From the NCBI GenBank assembly GCA_003484865.1, contig DMZT01000340.1, positions 1 through 16,216 of the forward strand: a stretch of DNA of 16,216 bases, read 5' to 3'. This DNA is from Stenotrophomonas sp. GTDB lineage: Bacteria > Pseudomonadota > Gammaproteobacteria > Xanthomonadales > Xanthomonadaceae. The position numbers and the translations under genes are program-made. Shown piece after piece: positions 1 to 6,935 of the stretch. The notes beneath the pieces were generated by a model. That model did not search any database and had not been told where the DNA came from. It was given only the letters and a program-made list of their open reading frames with translations. Position 1 is the stretch's first letter, and every line of letters begins with the position of its first letter.

Positions 1-15
1 AACGGTCGGCTCTAC
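1..15 (-). repeat. Partial SMAG/REP-type palindrome at window edge
   Basis: Read on the minus strand, these bases give GTAG, then AGCCGACC, then GTT, where the window ends. This looks like the first half of a GTAG-headed hairpin of the Stenotrophomonas SMAG/REP class, whose second arm would be GGTCGGCT just outside the window. The GTAG head overlaps the prpD stop codon. The second arm cannot be seen, so the call rests on the half-element and on the related complete palindrome at the other end of the window. Confidence 0.6.
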
Positions 16-1469
16 CCGGCGACGTAGAGGTCGACGTACTCGTGCACCGGCATCGCTTCCAGCGCGACCGGGTCCAGCGACGCCTCGATGATCCGGCGCT
101 GCTGCACGGTCGGGAACACCCCGGCCAGGTGCCGGCGGAACTTGTCCTCCAGCAGCGGGATGCCCTCGGCCCGGCGCCGGGCGTGGCCCAGCGGGTACTC
201 GACCACGGCCTCCATCGTGCTGCCATCGGCGAAGGTCACGTGCAGCGCGTTGGCGATGCTGCGCTTGTCCGGGTCCAGGTAGTCGGCCGTGAACTGCGGC
301 TCTTCCACGCAGGTGATCGTCGCCCGCAGCGGATCGATGCGCGGATCGGCCGCCACGTCGTCCTCGTAGTCCTCGGCAACCAGCCGGCCGAAGATCAGGC
401 CGATCGCCACCATGTACTGCACGCAGTGATCGCGGTCGGCCGGGTTATGCAGCGGGCCGGGTTTGTCGATGATGCGCAGGCAGGCCTGCTGGGTGCGCAG
501 GGTGATCTGCGCGATGTCTTCGCTGCGTTTGCCGCTGGCGCGCATCTGCGCATGCACCTGCATCGCCGCTTCGACCGCCGTCTGGCCATGGAACTCGGCC
601 GGATAGCTGATCTTGAACAGCACGTTCTCCATCACGTAGCTGCCGTACGGCCGCTGGAAGCGGAACGGCTGCCCGCCGAAGGAGACATCGTAGAAGCCCC
701 AGGTCGGCGCGGTCAGCGCGCTGGGATAGCCCATCTCACCGGCCGCGGCCATCAGCGACAGGCGCACCGCACGGCTGGTGGCATCACCGGCCGCCCAGCT
801 CTTGCGCGAGCCGGTGTTGGGCGCGTGCCGGTAGGTGCGCAGCGACTGCCCATCCACCCAGGCCAGCGACAGCGCATTGAGCATGCGCTCACGATCCAGA
901 CCAAGCAGGTGTGACACCACCGCGGTGGAGGCGACCTTGACCAGCACCACATGATCCAGCCCGACCCGGTTGAACGCATTCTCCAACGCCAGGCAACCCT
1001 GGATTTCATGCGCCTTGATCATCGCCTCCAGCACATCGCGCATGGTCAGTGGCGCCCGGCGCAGCGCCTCGGCATTGCGGCTGAGCCAGTCGGCGGTAGC
1101 CAGGATGCCGCCGAGGTTGTCGGAGGGATGCCCCCACTCCGCGGCCAGCCAGGTGTCGTTGAAATCCAGCCAGCGGATCATCGCGCCGATGTTGAAGGCG
1201 CCCTGCACCGGATCCAGCTCGAAGCGCGTCCCTGGCACCCGGGCGCCGTTGATCACCTGCATGCCGGGCACCAGCGGCCCGAGCAGCTTGCTGCAGGCCG
1301 GGAACGATAGCGCCGCCAACCCGCAGCCCAGCGTATCGATCAGGCAGTGCCGCGCGGTGGTGTACGCCAGCGGCGAGCTGACCGGGTAGTCGCGGACGTA
1401 ATCGACGATGTCGGTCAGGACCGTGTCCCATGGCGGGCGCTGGTTGCTGTGGCTGTCATGACCGGACAT
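12..1469 (-). CDS. prpD: 2-methylcitrate dehydratase PrpD (MmgE/PrpD family)
   Basis: This cytosolic, Fe/S-independent enzyme dehydrates (2S,3S)-2-methylcitrate to 2-methyl-cis-aconitate in the methylcitrate cycle; PrpD family members often hydrate too. The 485-residue product matches the usual length of about 480-485. Residues 101-120 (LDFNDTWLAAEWGHPSDNLG) are the family signature, and a second conserved stretch reads KISYPAEFHGQTAVEAA. The frame stays open 35 codons further upstream, but I chose the ATG at 1469 because AGGAG lies 7 bases before it and the upstream residues do not look like the family. It is the last gene of the minus-strand prp locus, 20 bases after prpF, so the two are surely cotranscribed. 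Its TAG stop is part of the GTAG head of a SMAG-type repeat. PrpD is functionally parallel to AcnD+PrpF in the same cluster. Confidence 0.95.
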   Translation of the reverse strand: MSGHDSHSNQRPPWDTVLTDIVDYVRDYPVSSPLAYTTARHCLIDTLGCGLAALSFPACSKLLGPLVPGMQVINGARVPGTRFELDPVQGAFNIGAMIRWLDFNDTWLAAEWGHPSDNLGGILATADWLSRNAEALRRAPLTMRDVLEAMIKAHEIQGCLALENAFNRVGLDHVVLVKVASTAVVSHLLGLDRERMLNALSLAWVDGQSLRTYRHAPNTGSRKSWAAGDATSRAVRLSLMAAAGEMGYPSALTAPTWGFYDVSFGGQPFRFQRPYGSYVMENVLFKISYPAEFHGQTAVEAAMQVHAQMRASGKRSEDIAQITLRTQQACLRIIDKPGPLHNPADRDHCVQYMVAIGLIFGRLVAEDYEDDVAADPRIDPLRATITCVEEPQFTADYLDPDKRSIANALHVTFADGSTMEAVVEYPLGHARRRAEGIPLLEDKFRRHLAGVFPTVQQRRIIEASLDPVALEAMPVHEYVDLYVAG

Positions 1470-1489
1470 CGCGATTCTCCTGTTGGGAC

Positions 1490-2674
1490 TTACAAGGTGG
1501 TGGCAGGCACCCTTACCGCACCGTCCATCAAGACGCGGGCACTGCGGCTCATGATGGCCTTGGTGACCGTCCACTGACCGTCAACGAGCGCCGCCTGCGC
1601 GCCCACGCGCAACGTGCCGGAGGGATGACCGAAGCTCACCGATTCACGCTCACCGCCACCGGCGGCCAGGTTCACCAGCGTGCCCGGGATCGCGGCGGCA
1701 GTGCCGATGGCGACTGCGGCGGTGCCCATCATCGCGTGGTGCAGCTTGCCCATGGACAGCGCGCGCGCGTGCAGGTCGATCTCGCCCGCGGCGATCTGCT
1801 TGCCACTGGAGGACACGTAGTCCTGCGCCGGGGCGACGAAGGCGACCTTCGGTGTGTGCTGACGGGTCGCGGCCTGCTCGATGGTCTCGATCAGCCCCAT
1901 GCGCACCGCGCCGTGCGCGCGGATCGCTTCGAAACGCGCCAGGGCGGCCTTGTCCTCGTTGATCGCCGGCTGCAGTTCGGTGCCGGTGTAGCCCAGATCA
2001 GCCGCGTTGAGGAAGATGGTGGGAATGCCGGCGGTGATCATCGTGGCCTGGAAGCTGCCCACGCCGGGCACGTCGAGCGTGTCGACCAGATTACCGGTCG
2101 GGAACATCGTCCCGCCCTCGCCATCATCGGAGGGATCCAGGAACTCCAGCTGGATCTCCGCGGCCGGGAAGGTCACGCCATCAAGGTCGAAATCGCCGTC
2201 CTCCTGCACCTGGCCCTCCACGATCGGCACGTGCGCCAGGATGGTCTTGCCGATGTTGGCCTGCCAGATCCGCACGGTGCACAGGCCGTTGTGCGGAATC
2301 CGCGCCGGATCGATCATTCCGTTGCTGATCGCGAACGGGCCCACCGCCGTGCTGAGGTTGCCGCAGTTGCCACTCCAGTCGACAAATGCCGTCTCGATCG
2401 CCACCTGGCCGTACAGATAATCCACGTCGTGCTCCGGCACCGACGGCGCGGAGATGATCACGCACTTGCTGGTGCTGGAGGTCGCGCCGCCCATGCCATC
2501 GGTGTGCTTGGCATACGGGTCGGGCGAGCCGATCACGCGCATCAGCAGCGCATCGCGGGCCGGGCCCGGCACCTGCGCGGCGGCAGGCAGGTCGCTCAGC
2601 TTGAAGAACACACCCTTGCTGGTGCCACCGCGCAGGTAGGTGGCGGGAATGCGGAGCTGGGGGAGATGGGTCAT
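1490..2674 (-). CDS. prpF: 2-methylaconitate cis-trans isomerase PrpF
   Basis: PrpF isomerises the 2-methyl-trans-aconitate made by AcnD to the cis form, so that it can be hydrated to 2-methylisocitrate. It needs no cofactor and has a diaminopimelate-epimerase-like fold. The 394-residue length is normal. Lys70 (in TSKCVI) and Cys104 (in SGNCGNLS) correspond, with a constant offset of three, to the Lys73 and Cys107 I recall as active-site residues of the Shewanella enzyme. RGGTSKGVFF at 15-24 is also typical. The ATG at 2674 has no strong ribosome-binding site. A three-codon frame (ATG ATT TCA TGA, 2671-2682) overlaps the start and could couple initiation. In the usual layout prpF follows acnD directly; here a membrane protein and a toxin-antitoxin pair come between them. 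Confidence 0.96.
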   Translation of the reverse strand: MTHLPQLRIPATYLRGGTSKGVFFKLSDLPAAAQVPGPARDALLMRVIGSPDPYAKHTDGMGGATSSTSKCVIISAPSVPEHDVDYLYGQVAIETAFVDWSGNCGNLSTAVGPFAISNGMIDPARIPHNGLCTVRIWQANIGKTILAHVPIVEGQVQEDGDFDLDGVTFPAAEIQLEFLDPSDDGEGGTMFPTGNLVDTLDVPGVGSFQATMITAGIPTIFLNAADLGYTGTELQPAINEDKAALARFEAIRAHGAVRMGLIETIEQAATRQHTPKVAFVAPAQDYVSSSGKQIAAGEIDLHARALSMGKLHHAMMGTAAVAIGTAAAIPGTLVNLAAGGGERESVSFGHPSGTLRVGAQAALVDGQWTVTKAIMSRSARVLMDGAVRVPATTL

Positions 2675-2706
2675 GAAATCATGTCCGTGCAGGATGGATG
2701 GGGACG

Positions 2707-2725
2707 AGCGGATGCGTCATCCGCT
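2707..2725. other. GC-rich hairpin between the toxin gene and prpF
   Basis: AGCGGATG and CATCCGCT form a perfect 8-bp stem around the loop CGT. It lies in the 80-base gap after the toxin stop and about 33 bases before prpF. No T-run follows on the minus strand, so it is not a classical intrinsic terminator. It could stabilise or punctuate the message between the toxin-antitoxin pair and prpF. The role is inference; the stem is visible. Confidence 0.5.
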
Positions 2726-2754
2726 TGAATGGCGCTGCGTGCACCGGAGGACGG

Positions 2755-3081
2755 TCAGGGCGTCTGATCCATCAATGCATCGAGCCCGCGCGAGGTATCC
2801 CAGACGCGAAGGATGTCAACGCGGTCCGGAAGGTCAAGGTAATAGACCAGATAGCGATCAAAGACGGGCAAGATCACGAATCGCAGTGGGACCGGCAGGT
2901 CATCGCTGACCCAAGCGTGCCGAGCGGACCCTGCCCCAGGACATGCCGCGATCCGCAGCAGTGTGGCATCCACCGTCGCGATGAACCGTTCGCCCAGCAC
3001 CAACCCTCCCTGACGCGCGAACCAGAGCGCAGCGTCGGCCACGTCCTGTTCCGCGCGTGGTCGCCACTCAATCCGCTTCAC
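2755..3081 (-). CDS. ParE/RelE-superfamily toxin of a type II toxin-antitoxin pair
   Basis: The 108-residue product has the ParE/RelE plasmid-stabilisation fold signature: an N-terminal strand then helix (VKRIEWRPRAEQDVADAALW, residues 1-20), GERFIATVDATLLRI in the second helix, and the C-terminal strand pattern YLVYYLDLPDRVDILRVWD, ending in a helix with R98. ParE members poison DNA gyrase, while RelE members cleave mRNA on the ribosome; which applies here cannot be told from sequence. The frame is open to 3171, but I take the GTG at 3081. It gives the family's usual length and overlaps the antitoxin stop by 14 bases, a common antitoxin-first arrangement that implies translational coupling. 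It sits inside the prp locus, 80 bases upstream of prpF and on the same strand, so prpF expression may depend on transcripts that cross it. Confidence 0.87.
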   Translation of the reverse strand: MKRIEWRPRAEQDVADAALWFARQGGLVLGERFIATVDATLLRIAACPGAGSARHAWVSDDLPVPLRFVILPVFDRYLVYYLDLPDRVDILRVWDTSRGLDALMDQTP

Positions 3082-3325
3082 GATCCAACCGCTCTGCCAG
3101 GTCACCGCGCATCCGCTCGAAAGTTGCCGAGGTGACCGGGGCACTTGGGCCAGACGCCAAGCCCTCCGCAATCAACCGGCGCAGCAGCTCTTCGGCCTTT
3201 TGCCGCTGGCGCTGGCGGATCAGGTCGCGCACGTAGTCGGACGTACTGGAGTACCCCCCCTGGCTTACTTCCTCATCGACAAACTGTTTGAGCGGATCGG
3301 TGAGCGAGATGTTCATCGTGGCCAT
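3068..3325 (-). CDS. ParD-like ribbon-helix-helix antitoxin
   Basis: The 85-residue product begins MATMNISLTDPLKQFVDEEV, followed by GGYSSTSDYVRDLIRQR. This is the ParD-type ribbon-helix-helix layout: a DNA-binding strand at residues 4-8, two helices around 10-20 and 26-40, then a charged C-terminal tail (43-85) that would wrap the toxin. Antitoxins of this type neutralise the toxin and repress their own promoter as a complex. The ATG at 3325 is preferred over the one at 3316 because AGAGG lies 7 bases upstream of it. A perfect 6-bp inverted repeat (3339-3353) lies 14 bases before the start and is a natural operator candidate. The toxin frame overlaps its last codons. The short AT-rich stretch upstream contrasts with the GC-rich surroundings. 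Confidence 0.9.
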   Translation of the reverse strand: MATMNISLTDPLKQFVDEEVSQGGYSSTSDYVRDLIRQRQRQKAEELLRRLIAEGLASGPSAPVTSATFERMRGDLAERLDREAD

Positions 3326-3338
3326 GATCAGACCTCTT

Positions 3339-3353
3339 TGGCAATTTTTGCCA
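3339..3353. promoter_or_regulatory. Inverted repeat, candidate operator of the toxin-antitoxin pair
   Basis: TGGCAA-TTT-TTGCCA is a perfect palindrome with 6-bp arms, immediately upstream of the antitoxin ribosome-binding site in the most AT-rich patch of the region. Ribbon-helix-helix antitoxins bind such repeats to autoregulate. A matching -35/-10 pair is not clear, so promoter identity is inferred from position. Confidence 0.55.
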
Positions 3354-3366
3354 TAAAAGTGTGCAC

Positions 3367-4083
3367 CTACATCCCATTGATCGCAACTCCGCCTCGTTCA
3401 TCCCGCCGCTCCACTATTTCGGCCGCCGCACTACGACGTTCCCAGCGGAACAGCCACAGGATGATCAGCTTGGTGCTTCCGCTGACCACGGCCAGCAGCA
3501 GCAACGGCCAGCCCAGACGCAGGCCCATGGCGAAGGCGAACACGATGGTGGAGATGTCCATCAGCAGGATCAGCTGGCTCATCCGCAGCGACACCGCGCC
3601 CGTGCGGCCGGAGCGCCAGATCAGCAGGATCTGGTGCGCATAGCCCTGGGCCAGCAGCGCGGTAACGGCCACGATCATCGCCGAGGCGAGCACGCGACCC
3701 TCATCCACGTGACGTTGCCCCCACACCAGGCCCAGCAGTGCGCACAACAGCGCCACGCACGCCACGACAAGGCTGGCGGTCGCAGTGCGGCTGAGCCGGT
3801 CCGTCCAGATCTCTCTCAGGATCAGCAGCACAAGCACCGAGGCAAGCAGGCGCGGCCACACGATGAAGTGGTTGAACGGCTGGATGCTGTAGCCGTAGAC
3901 GAAGAACGACAGGTAGGCGAGGAAACTGACCGTGAACTGGTTGAGCGACAGGATATCGGTGGCGCTTGCGCCCGCCGTCGCGCTCGCGCGGCGCTGCCAC
4001 ACCTTGCGCAGTTGGGCCCACACACCCACCAGGCTCAGCAGGATGAAGGCGGTATTGATCGCGCCCGCCACGGTGTAAAACAT
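3367..4083 (-). CDS. Seven-helix PQ-loop/SWEET-like membrane protein
   Basis: The 238-residue product has about seven hydrophobic segments (roughly residues 5-22, 51-68, 74-91, 102-121, 131-148, 169-187, 192-212), which is the 3-1-3 layout of SWEET and PQ-loop transporters. Two repeat-like halves are visible. VWAQLRKVWQRR followed by ILSLNQFTVSFLAYLSFF in the first half matches HQILLIWRSGRTGAVSL followed by SQLILLMDISTIVFAF in the second. The canonical Pro-Gln pair is degenerate (AQ and HQ). The start at 4083 has AGGCGG 5 bases upstream, and the longer upstream frame lacks membrane character. It follows acnD after a strong hairpin and precedes the toxin-antitoxin pair. Its place in the locus invites the guess of a small organic solute or carboxylate as substrate, but nothing in the sequence fixes this. 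A general PQ-loop membrane protein of unknown function is the safe call. Confidence 0.75.
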   Translation of the reverse strand: MFYTVAGAINTAFILLSLVGVWAQLRKVWQRRASATAGASATDILSLNQFTVSFLAYLSFFVYGYSIQPFNHFIVWPRLLASVLVLLILREIWTDRLSRTATASLVVACVALLCALLGLVWGQRHVDEGRVLASAMIVAVTALLAQGYAHQILLIWRSGRTGAVSLRMSQLILLMDISTIVFAFAMGLRLGWPLLLLAVVSGSTKLIILWLFRWERRSAAAEIVERRDERGGVAINGM

Positions 4084-4143
4084 GTCGCCGCCTGTCCCGG
4101 TTATTGTGGAACCTACGCGCCGATGGCCCCATGCCAGCGACGC

Positions 4144-4174
4144 GCCAGGCCCGCACCTCGCGGGCGGGCCTGGC
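4144..4174 (-). terminator. Strong hairpin after acnD, likely terminator or processing site
   Basis: GCCAGGCCCGC and GCGGGCCTGGC form a perfect 11-bp stem with a 9-base loop, beginning 7 bases past the acnD stop. No T-tract follows on the minus strand, so intrinsic termination would be incomplete or the stem may instead protect the prpBC-acnD message from 3' decay. It separates the enzymatic core from the downstream membrane protein, toxin-antitoxin, prpF and prpD genes. Confidence 0.65.
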
Positions 4175-4180
4175 ATACCG

Positions 4181-6796
4181 TCACATCGCCTGCGCCGATT
4201 CCAGGAAGTCCTGGGCAAACCGCTGCAGTACGCCGCCGGCCTCGTAGATCGAGACTTCTTCAGCGGTATCCAGCCGGCAGGTGACCGGCACCCGCAGCTG
4301 CTCACCGTTGCGACGATGGATGACCAGGGTGAGTTCGGCACGCGGCACGCGATCGCCGAGCACGTCGAAGGTTTCAGTGCCATCGATGCCCAGGGTCTTG
4401 CGGTTGACGCCTTCCTTGAACTCCAGCGGCAGCACGCCCATGCCGATCAGGTTGGTGCGGTGGATGCGCTCGAAGCCTTCGGCGGCGATCGCTTCCACAC
4501 CGGCCAGACGCACGCCCTTGGCGGCCCAGTCACGCGAGCTGCCCTGGCCGTAATCGGCACCGGCGATGATGATCAGCGGCTGCTTGCGGCCCATGTAGGT
4601 TTCGATCGCTTCCCACATGCGGGTGACCTGGCCTTCCGGCTCCACGCGCGCCAGCGAGCCCTGCGTGACCTGGCCATCGATCACGGCCATTTCATTGATC
4701 AGCTTCGGGTTGGCGAACGTCGCGCGCTGCGCGGTGAGGTGGTCACCGCGGTGGGTCGCGTAGGAATTGAAGTCTTCCTCGGGCAGGCCCATCTTCGCCA
4801 GGTACTCGCCGGCCGCGCTGCTGGCCATGATCGCGTTGGACGGCGAAAGGTGGTCGGTGGTGATGTTGTCGCCGAGCACGGCCAGCGGTCGCATGCCGGT
4901 CAGGCTGCGGGCACCGGCAAGCGCGCCTTCCCAGTAAGGCGGGCGGCGGATGTAGGTGCTCTGCGGGCGCCAGTCGTACAGCGGGCTGATCGGGGCGCCG
5001 TGCTCCACCTTGAAGGTGAACATCGGGTCGTAGACCTTGCGGAACTGTTCCGGCTTGACGCAGGCCTTGACCACCGCGTCGATCTCGGCATCGCTCGGCC
5101 ACAGATCCTTCAGCGTGATCGCGTTGCCGTCGGCATCATGGCCGAGCGCATCCTTTTCAATATCGAAGCGCACCGTGCCAGCGATCGCATAGGCCACCAC
5201 CAGCGGCGGCGAGGCCAGGAAGGCCTGCTTGGCGTACGGGTGGATGCGGCCGTCGAAGTTGCGGTTGCCCGAGAGCACGGCGGTGGCATACAGGTCGCGA
5301 TCGATCACTTCCTGCTGGATCTTCGGGTCCAGCGCGCCGCTCATGCCGTTGCAGGTGGTGCAGGCAAAGGCCACGATGCCAAAGCCCATCTGCTCCAGTT
5401 CGGTCAGCAGGCCGGCTTCTTCCAGATACAGCTGCACGGCCTTGGAACCGGGCGCCAGCGAGCTCTTCACCCACGGCTTGCGGGTCAGGCCGGCGCGGTT
5501 GGCGTTGCGCGCCAGCAATGCCGCGGAGATCACATTGCGCGGGTTGCTGGTGTTGGTGCAGCTGGTGATCGCGGCGATGATCACCGCGCCATCGGGCATC
5601 AGGCCATCGGCCTGTTCCTGCCTGCCCGAGGCCAGCTTGCCTTCATCGGCGATGCCGCGCGCAGCCAGGTCGGTCGTCGCCACACGCTTGTGCGGGTTGG
5701 ACGGGCCGGCCATGTTGCGCACCACGGTGGAGAGGTCGAACTGCAGCACGCGCTCGTACTGCGCGGTGACCAGGTCGTCGGCCCACAGGCCGGTGGCCTT
5801 GGCGTAGGTTTCCACCAGCGCGACCTGGGCATCTTCGCGGCCGGTCAGGCGCAGGTAGTCCAGGGTCTGCTGGTCGATGTAGAACATCGCCGCGGTGGCG
5901 CCGAACTCCGGCGTCATGTTGGAGATGGTGGCGCGGTCACCGATGGTCAGCGCGTTGGCGCCCTCCCCGTAGAACTCGATCCACGCCCCCACCACGCGCT
6001 CCTTGCGCAGGAACTCGGTCAGCGCCAGCACCACGTCGGTGCAGGTGATGCCCGGCTGCGGTCGGCCGGTCAGCTCCACGCCGATGATGTCGGGCAGGCG
6101 CATCCAGGACGCACGGCCGAGCATGACGCTCTCCGCTTCCAGGCCGCCCACGCCGATCGCGATAACCCCCAGCGCGTCCACATGCGGGGTATGGCTGTCG
6201 GTGCCGACGCAGGTATCCGGGAAGGCCACACCCTCGCGCACCTGCACGACCGGCGACATCTTCTCCAGATTGATCTGGTGCATGATCCCGTTGCCCGGCG
6301 GAATCACGTCGACGTTCTTGAACGCCTTCTTGGTCCAGTTGATGAAGTGGAACCGGTCTTCATTGCGGCGGTCCTCGACGGCGCGGTTCTTCTCGAACGC
6401 GGCCTTGTCGAAGCCGGGGAATTCCACCGCCAGCGAGTGATCCACGATCAGCTGGGTCGGCACTACCGGATTGATCTGCGCCGGGTCACCGCCGGCATCG
6501 GCGATGGCATCGCGCAGGCCGGCCAGATCGACCAGGGCGGTCTGGCCGAGAATGTCATGGCACACCACGCGGGCCGGGAACCACGGGAAATCCAGGTCCT
6601 GGCGGCGCTCGATCAGCTGCCGCAGTGACGCATCCAGGGTGGCCGGGTCGCAGCGGCGCACCAGGTTTTCGGCCAGCACGCGCGAGGTATACGGCAGCGT
6701 GGCATAGGCGCCGGGCTGGAGCGCGTCGACCGCGGCCCGGGTATCGAAATAGTCCAGCGCGGTGCCGGGGAGGTTCTTGCGGTACTGAGTATTCAT
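4181..6796 (-). CDS. acnD: Fe/S-dependent 2-methylcitrate dehydratase AcnD
   Basis: AcnD is an aconitase-superfamily enzyme that dehydrates 2-methylcitrate. In Salmonella/Shewanella systems it needs PrpF because its product is the trans isomer of 2-methylaconitate. The product is 871 residues, as expected for the family. Cluster ligands are Cys413 (TSCTNTSNP) and Cys479/Cys482 (ACTTCNG). Other conserved blocks are GTDSHTPHVDALG (198-210), LGDNITTDHLSPSNA (641-655) and the swivel-domain DYGQGSSRDWAAKG (748-761). The presence of prpF and of prpB/prpC next to it, and the length, favour AcnD over housekeeping AcnA. The frame is open to 6994, but the ATG at 6796 gives the family N-terminus (MNTQYRKNLPGT); its ribosome-binding site is weak. 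It lies 139 bases after prpC, across two hairpins. The 4Fe-4S cluster should make this step sensitive to oxidants, unlike PrpD. Confidence 0.96.
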   Translation of the reverse strand: MNTQYRKNLPGTALDYFDTRAAVDALQPGAYATLPYTSRVLAENLVRRCDPATLDASLRQLIERRQDLDFPWFPARVVCHDILGQTALVDLAGLRDAIADAGGDPAQINPVVPTQLIVDHSLAVEFPGFDKAAFEKNRAVEDRRNEDRFHFINWTKKAFKNVDVIPPGNGIMHQINLEKMSPVVQVREGVAFPDTCVGTDSHTPHVDALGVIAIGVGGLEAESVMLGRASWMRLPDIIGVELTGRPQPGITCTDVVLALTEFLRKERVVGAWIEFYGEGANALTIGDRATISNMTPEFGATAAMFYIDQQTLDYLRLTGREDAQVALVETYAKATGLWADDLVTAQYERVLQFDLSTVVRNMAGPSNPHKRVATTDLAARGIADEGKLASGRQEQADGLMPDGAVIIAAITSCTNTSNPRNVISAALLARNANRAGLTRKPWVKSSLAPGSKAVQLYLEEAGLLTELEQMGFGIVAFACTTCNGMSGALDPKIQQEVIDRDLYATAVLSGNRNFDGRIHPYAKQAFLASPPLVVAYAIAGTVRFDIEKDALGHDADGNAITLKDLWPSDAEIDAVVKACVKPEQFRKVYDPMFTFKVEHGAPISPLYDWRPQSTYIRRPPYWEGALAGARSLTGMRPLAVLGDNITTDHLSPSNAIMASSAAGEYLAKMGLPEEDFNSYATHRGDHLTAQRATFANPKLINEMAVIDGQVTQGSLARVEPEGQVTRMWEAIETYMGRKQPLIIIAGADYGQGSSRDWAAKGVRLAGVEAIAAEGFERIHRTNLIGMGVLPLEFKEGVNRKTLGIDGTETFDVLGDRVPRAELTLVIHRRNGEQLRVPVTCRLDTAEEVSIYEAGGVLQRFAQDFLESAQAM

Positions 6797-6877
6797 GGCT
6801 GGCGATAGCTGCTTGTTGGCGGGCCGGGGCGTCGTGACACCGGCGAAGAAGGAGTAGCGACGCCGCAACGGAGCAGA

Positions 6878-6892
6878 CCGGCATCGCGCCGG
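6878..6892. other. Hairpin 2 in the prpC-acnD gap
   Basis: CCGGC and GCCGG (5-bp stem, 5-base loop) lie about 44 bases beyond the prpC stop, tandem to the stronger hairpin at 6906-6923. The rest of the 139-base gap shows no further gene. Minor alone; it is listed because the two together may form an intercistronic processing or attenuation element. Confidence 0.35.
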
Positions 6893-6905
6893 CCTGGTCC
6901 GCAAG

Positions 6906-6923
6906 GCACCCGCGAACGGGTGC
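6906..6923 (-). other. Hairpin 1 in the prpC-acnD gap
   Basis: GCACCCG and CGGGTGC form a perfect 7-bp stem. On the transcribed minus strand the loop is TTCG, a stable tetraloop sequence, though it is closed by G-C rather than the optimal C-G pair. The stem starts 13 bases past the prpC stop and is not followed by a T-run, so a partial terminator or an RNA-stabilising element is more likely than full termination. Confidence 0.5.
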
Positions 6924-6935
6924 GGTACGTCTGTC

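Noticed and set aside
42..914. Plus-strand open frame opposite prpD
   Set aside because: Antisense shadow with no family resemblance.
1430..2728. Plus-strand open frame of 432 codons opposite prpF
   Set aside because: Same antisense artefact of high GC; low-complexity, His/Arg-rich translation, and prpF has its active-site residues.
3068..3171. Longer toxin start at 3171
   Set aside because: It would overlap the antitoxin by more than 100 bases and add 30 residues not seen in the family; the GTG at 3081 gives the normal length.
4082..6628. Very long open frame on the plus strand opposite acnD
   Set aside because: It is a GC-driven antisense shadow. Its protein is rich in His, Arg, Gly and Ala with no recognisable domain, and acnD on the other strand is unmistakable.
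6797..6935. Small gene in the prpC-acnD gap
   Set aside because: The acnD frame is open here, but there is no supported start and no protein-like composition; hairpins dominate the stretch.
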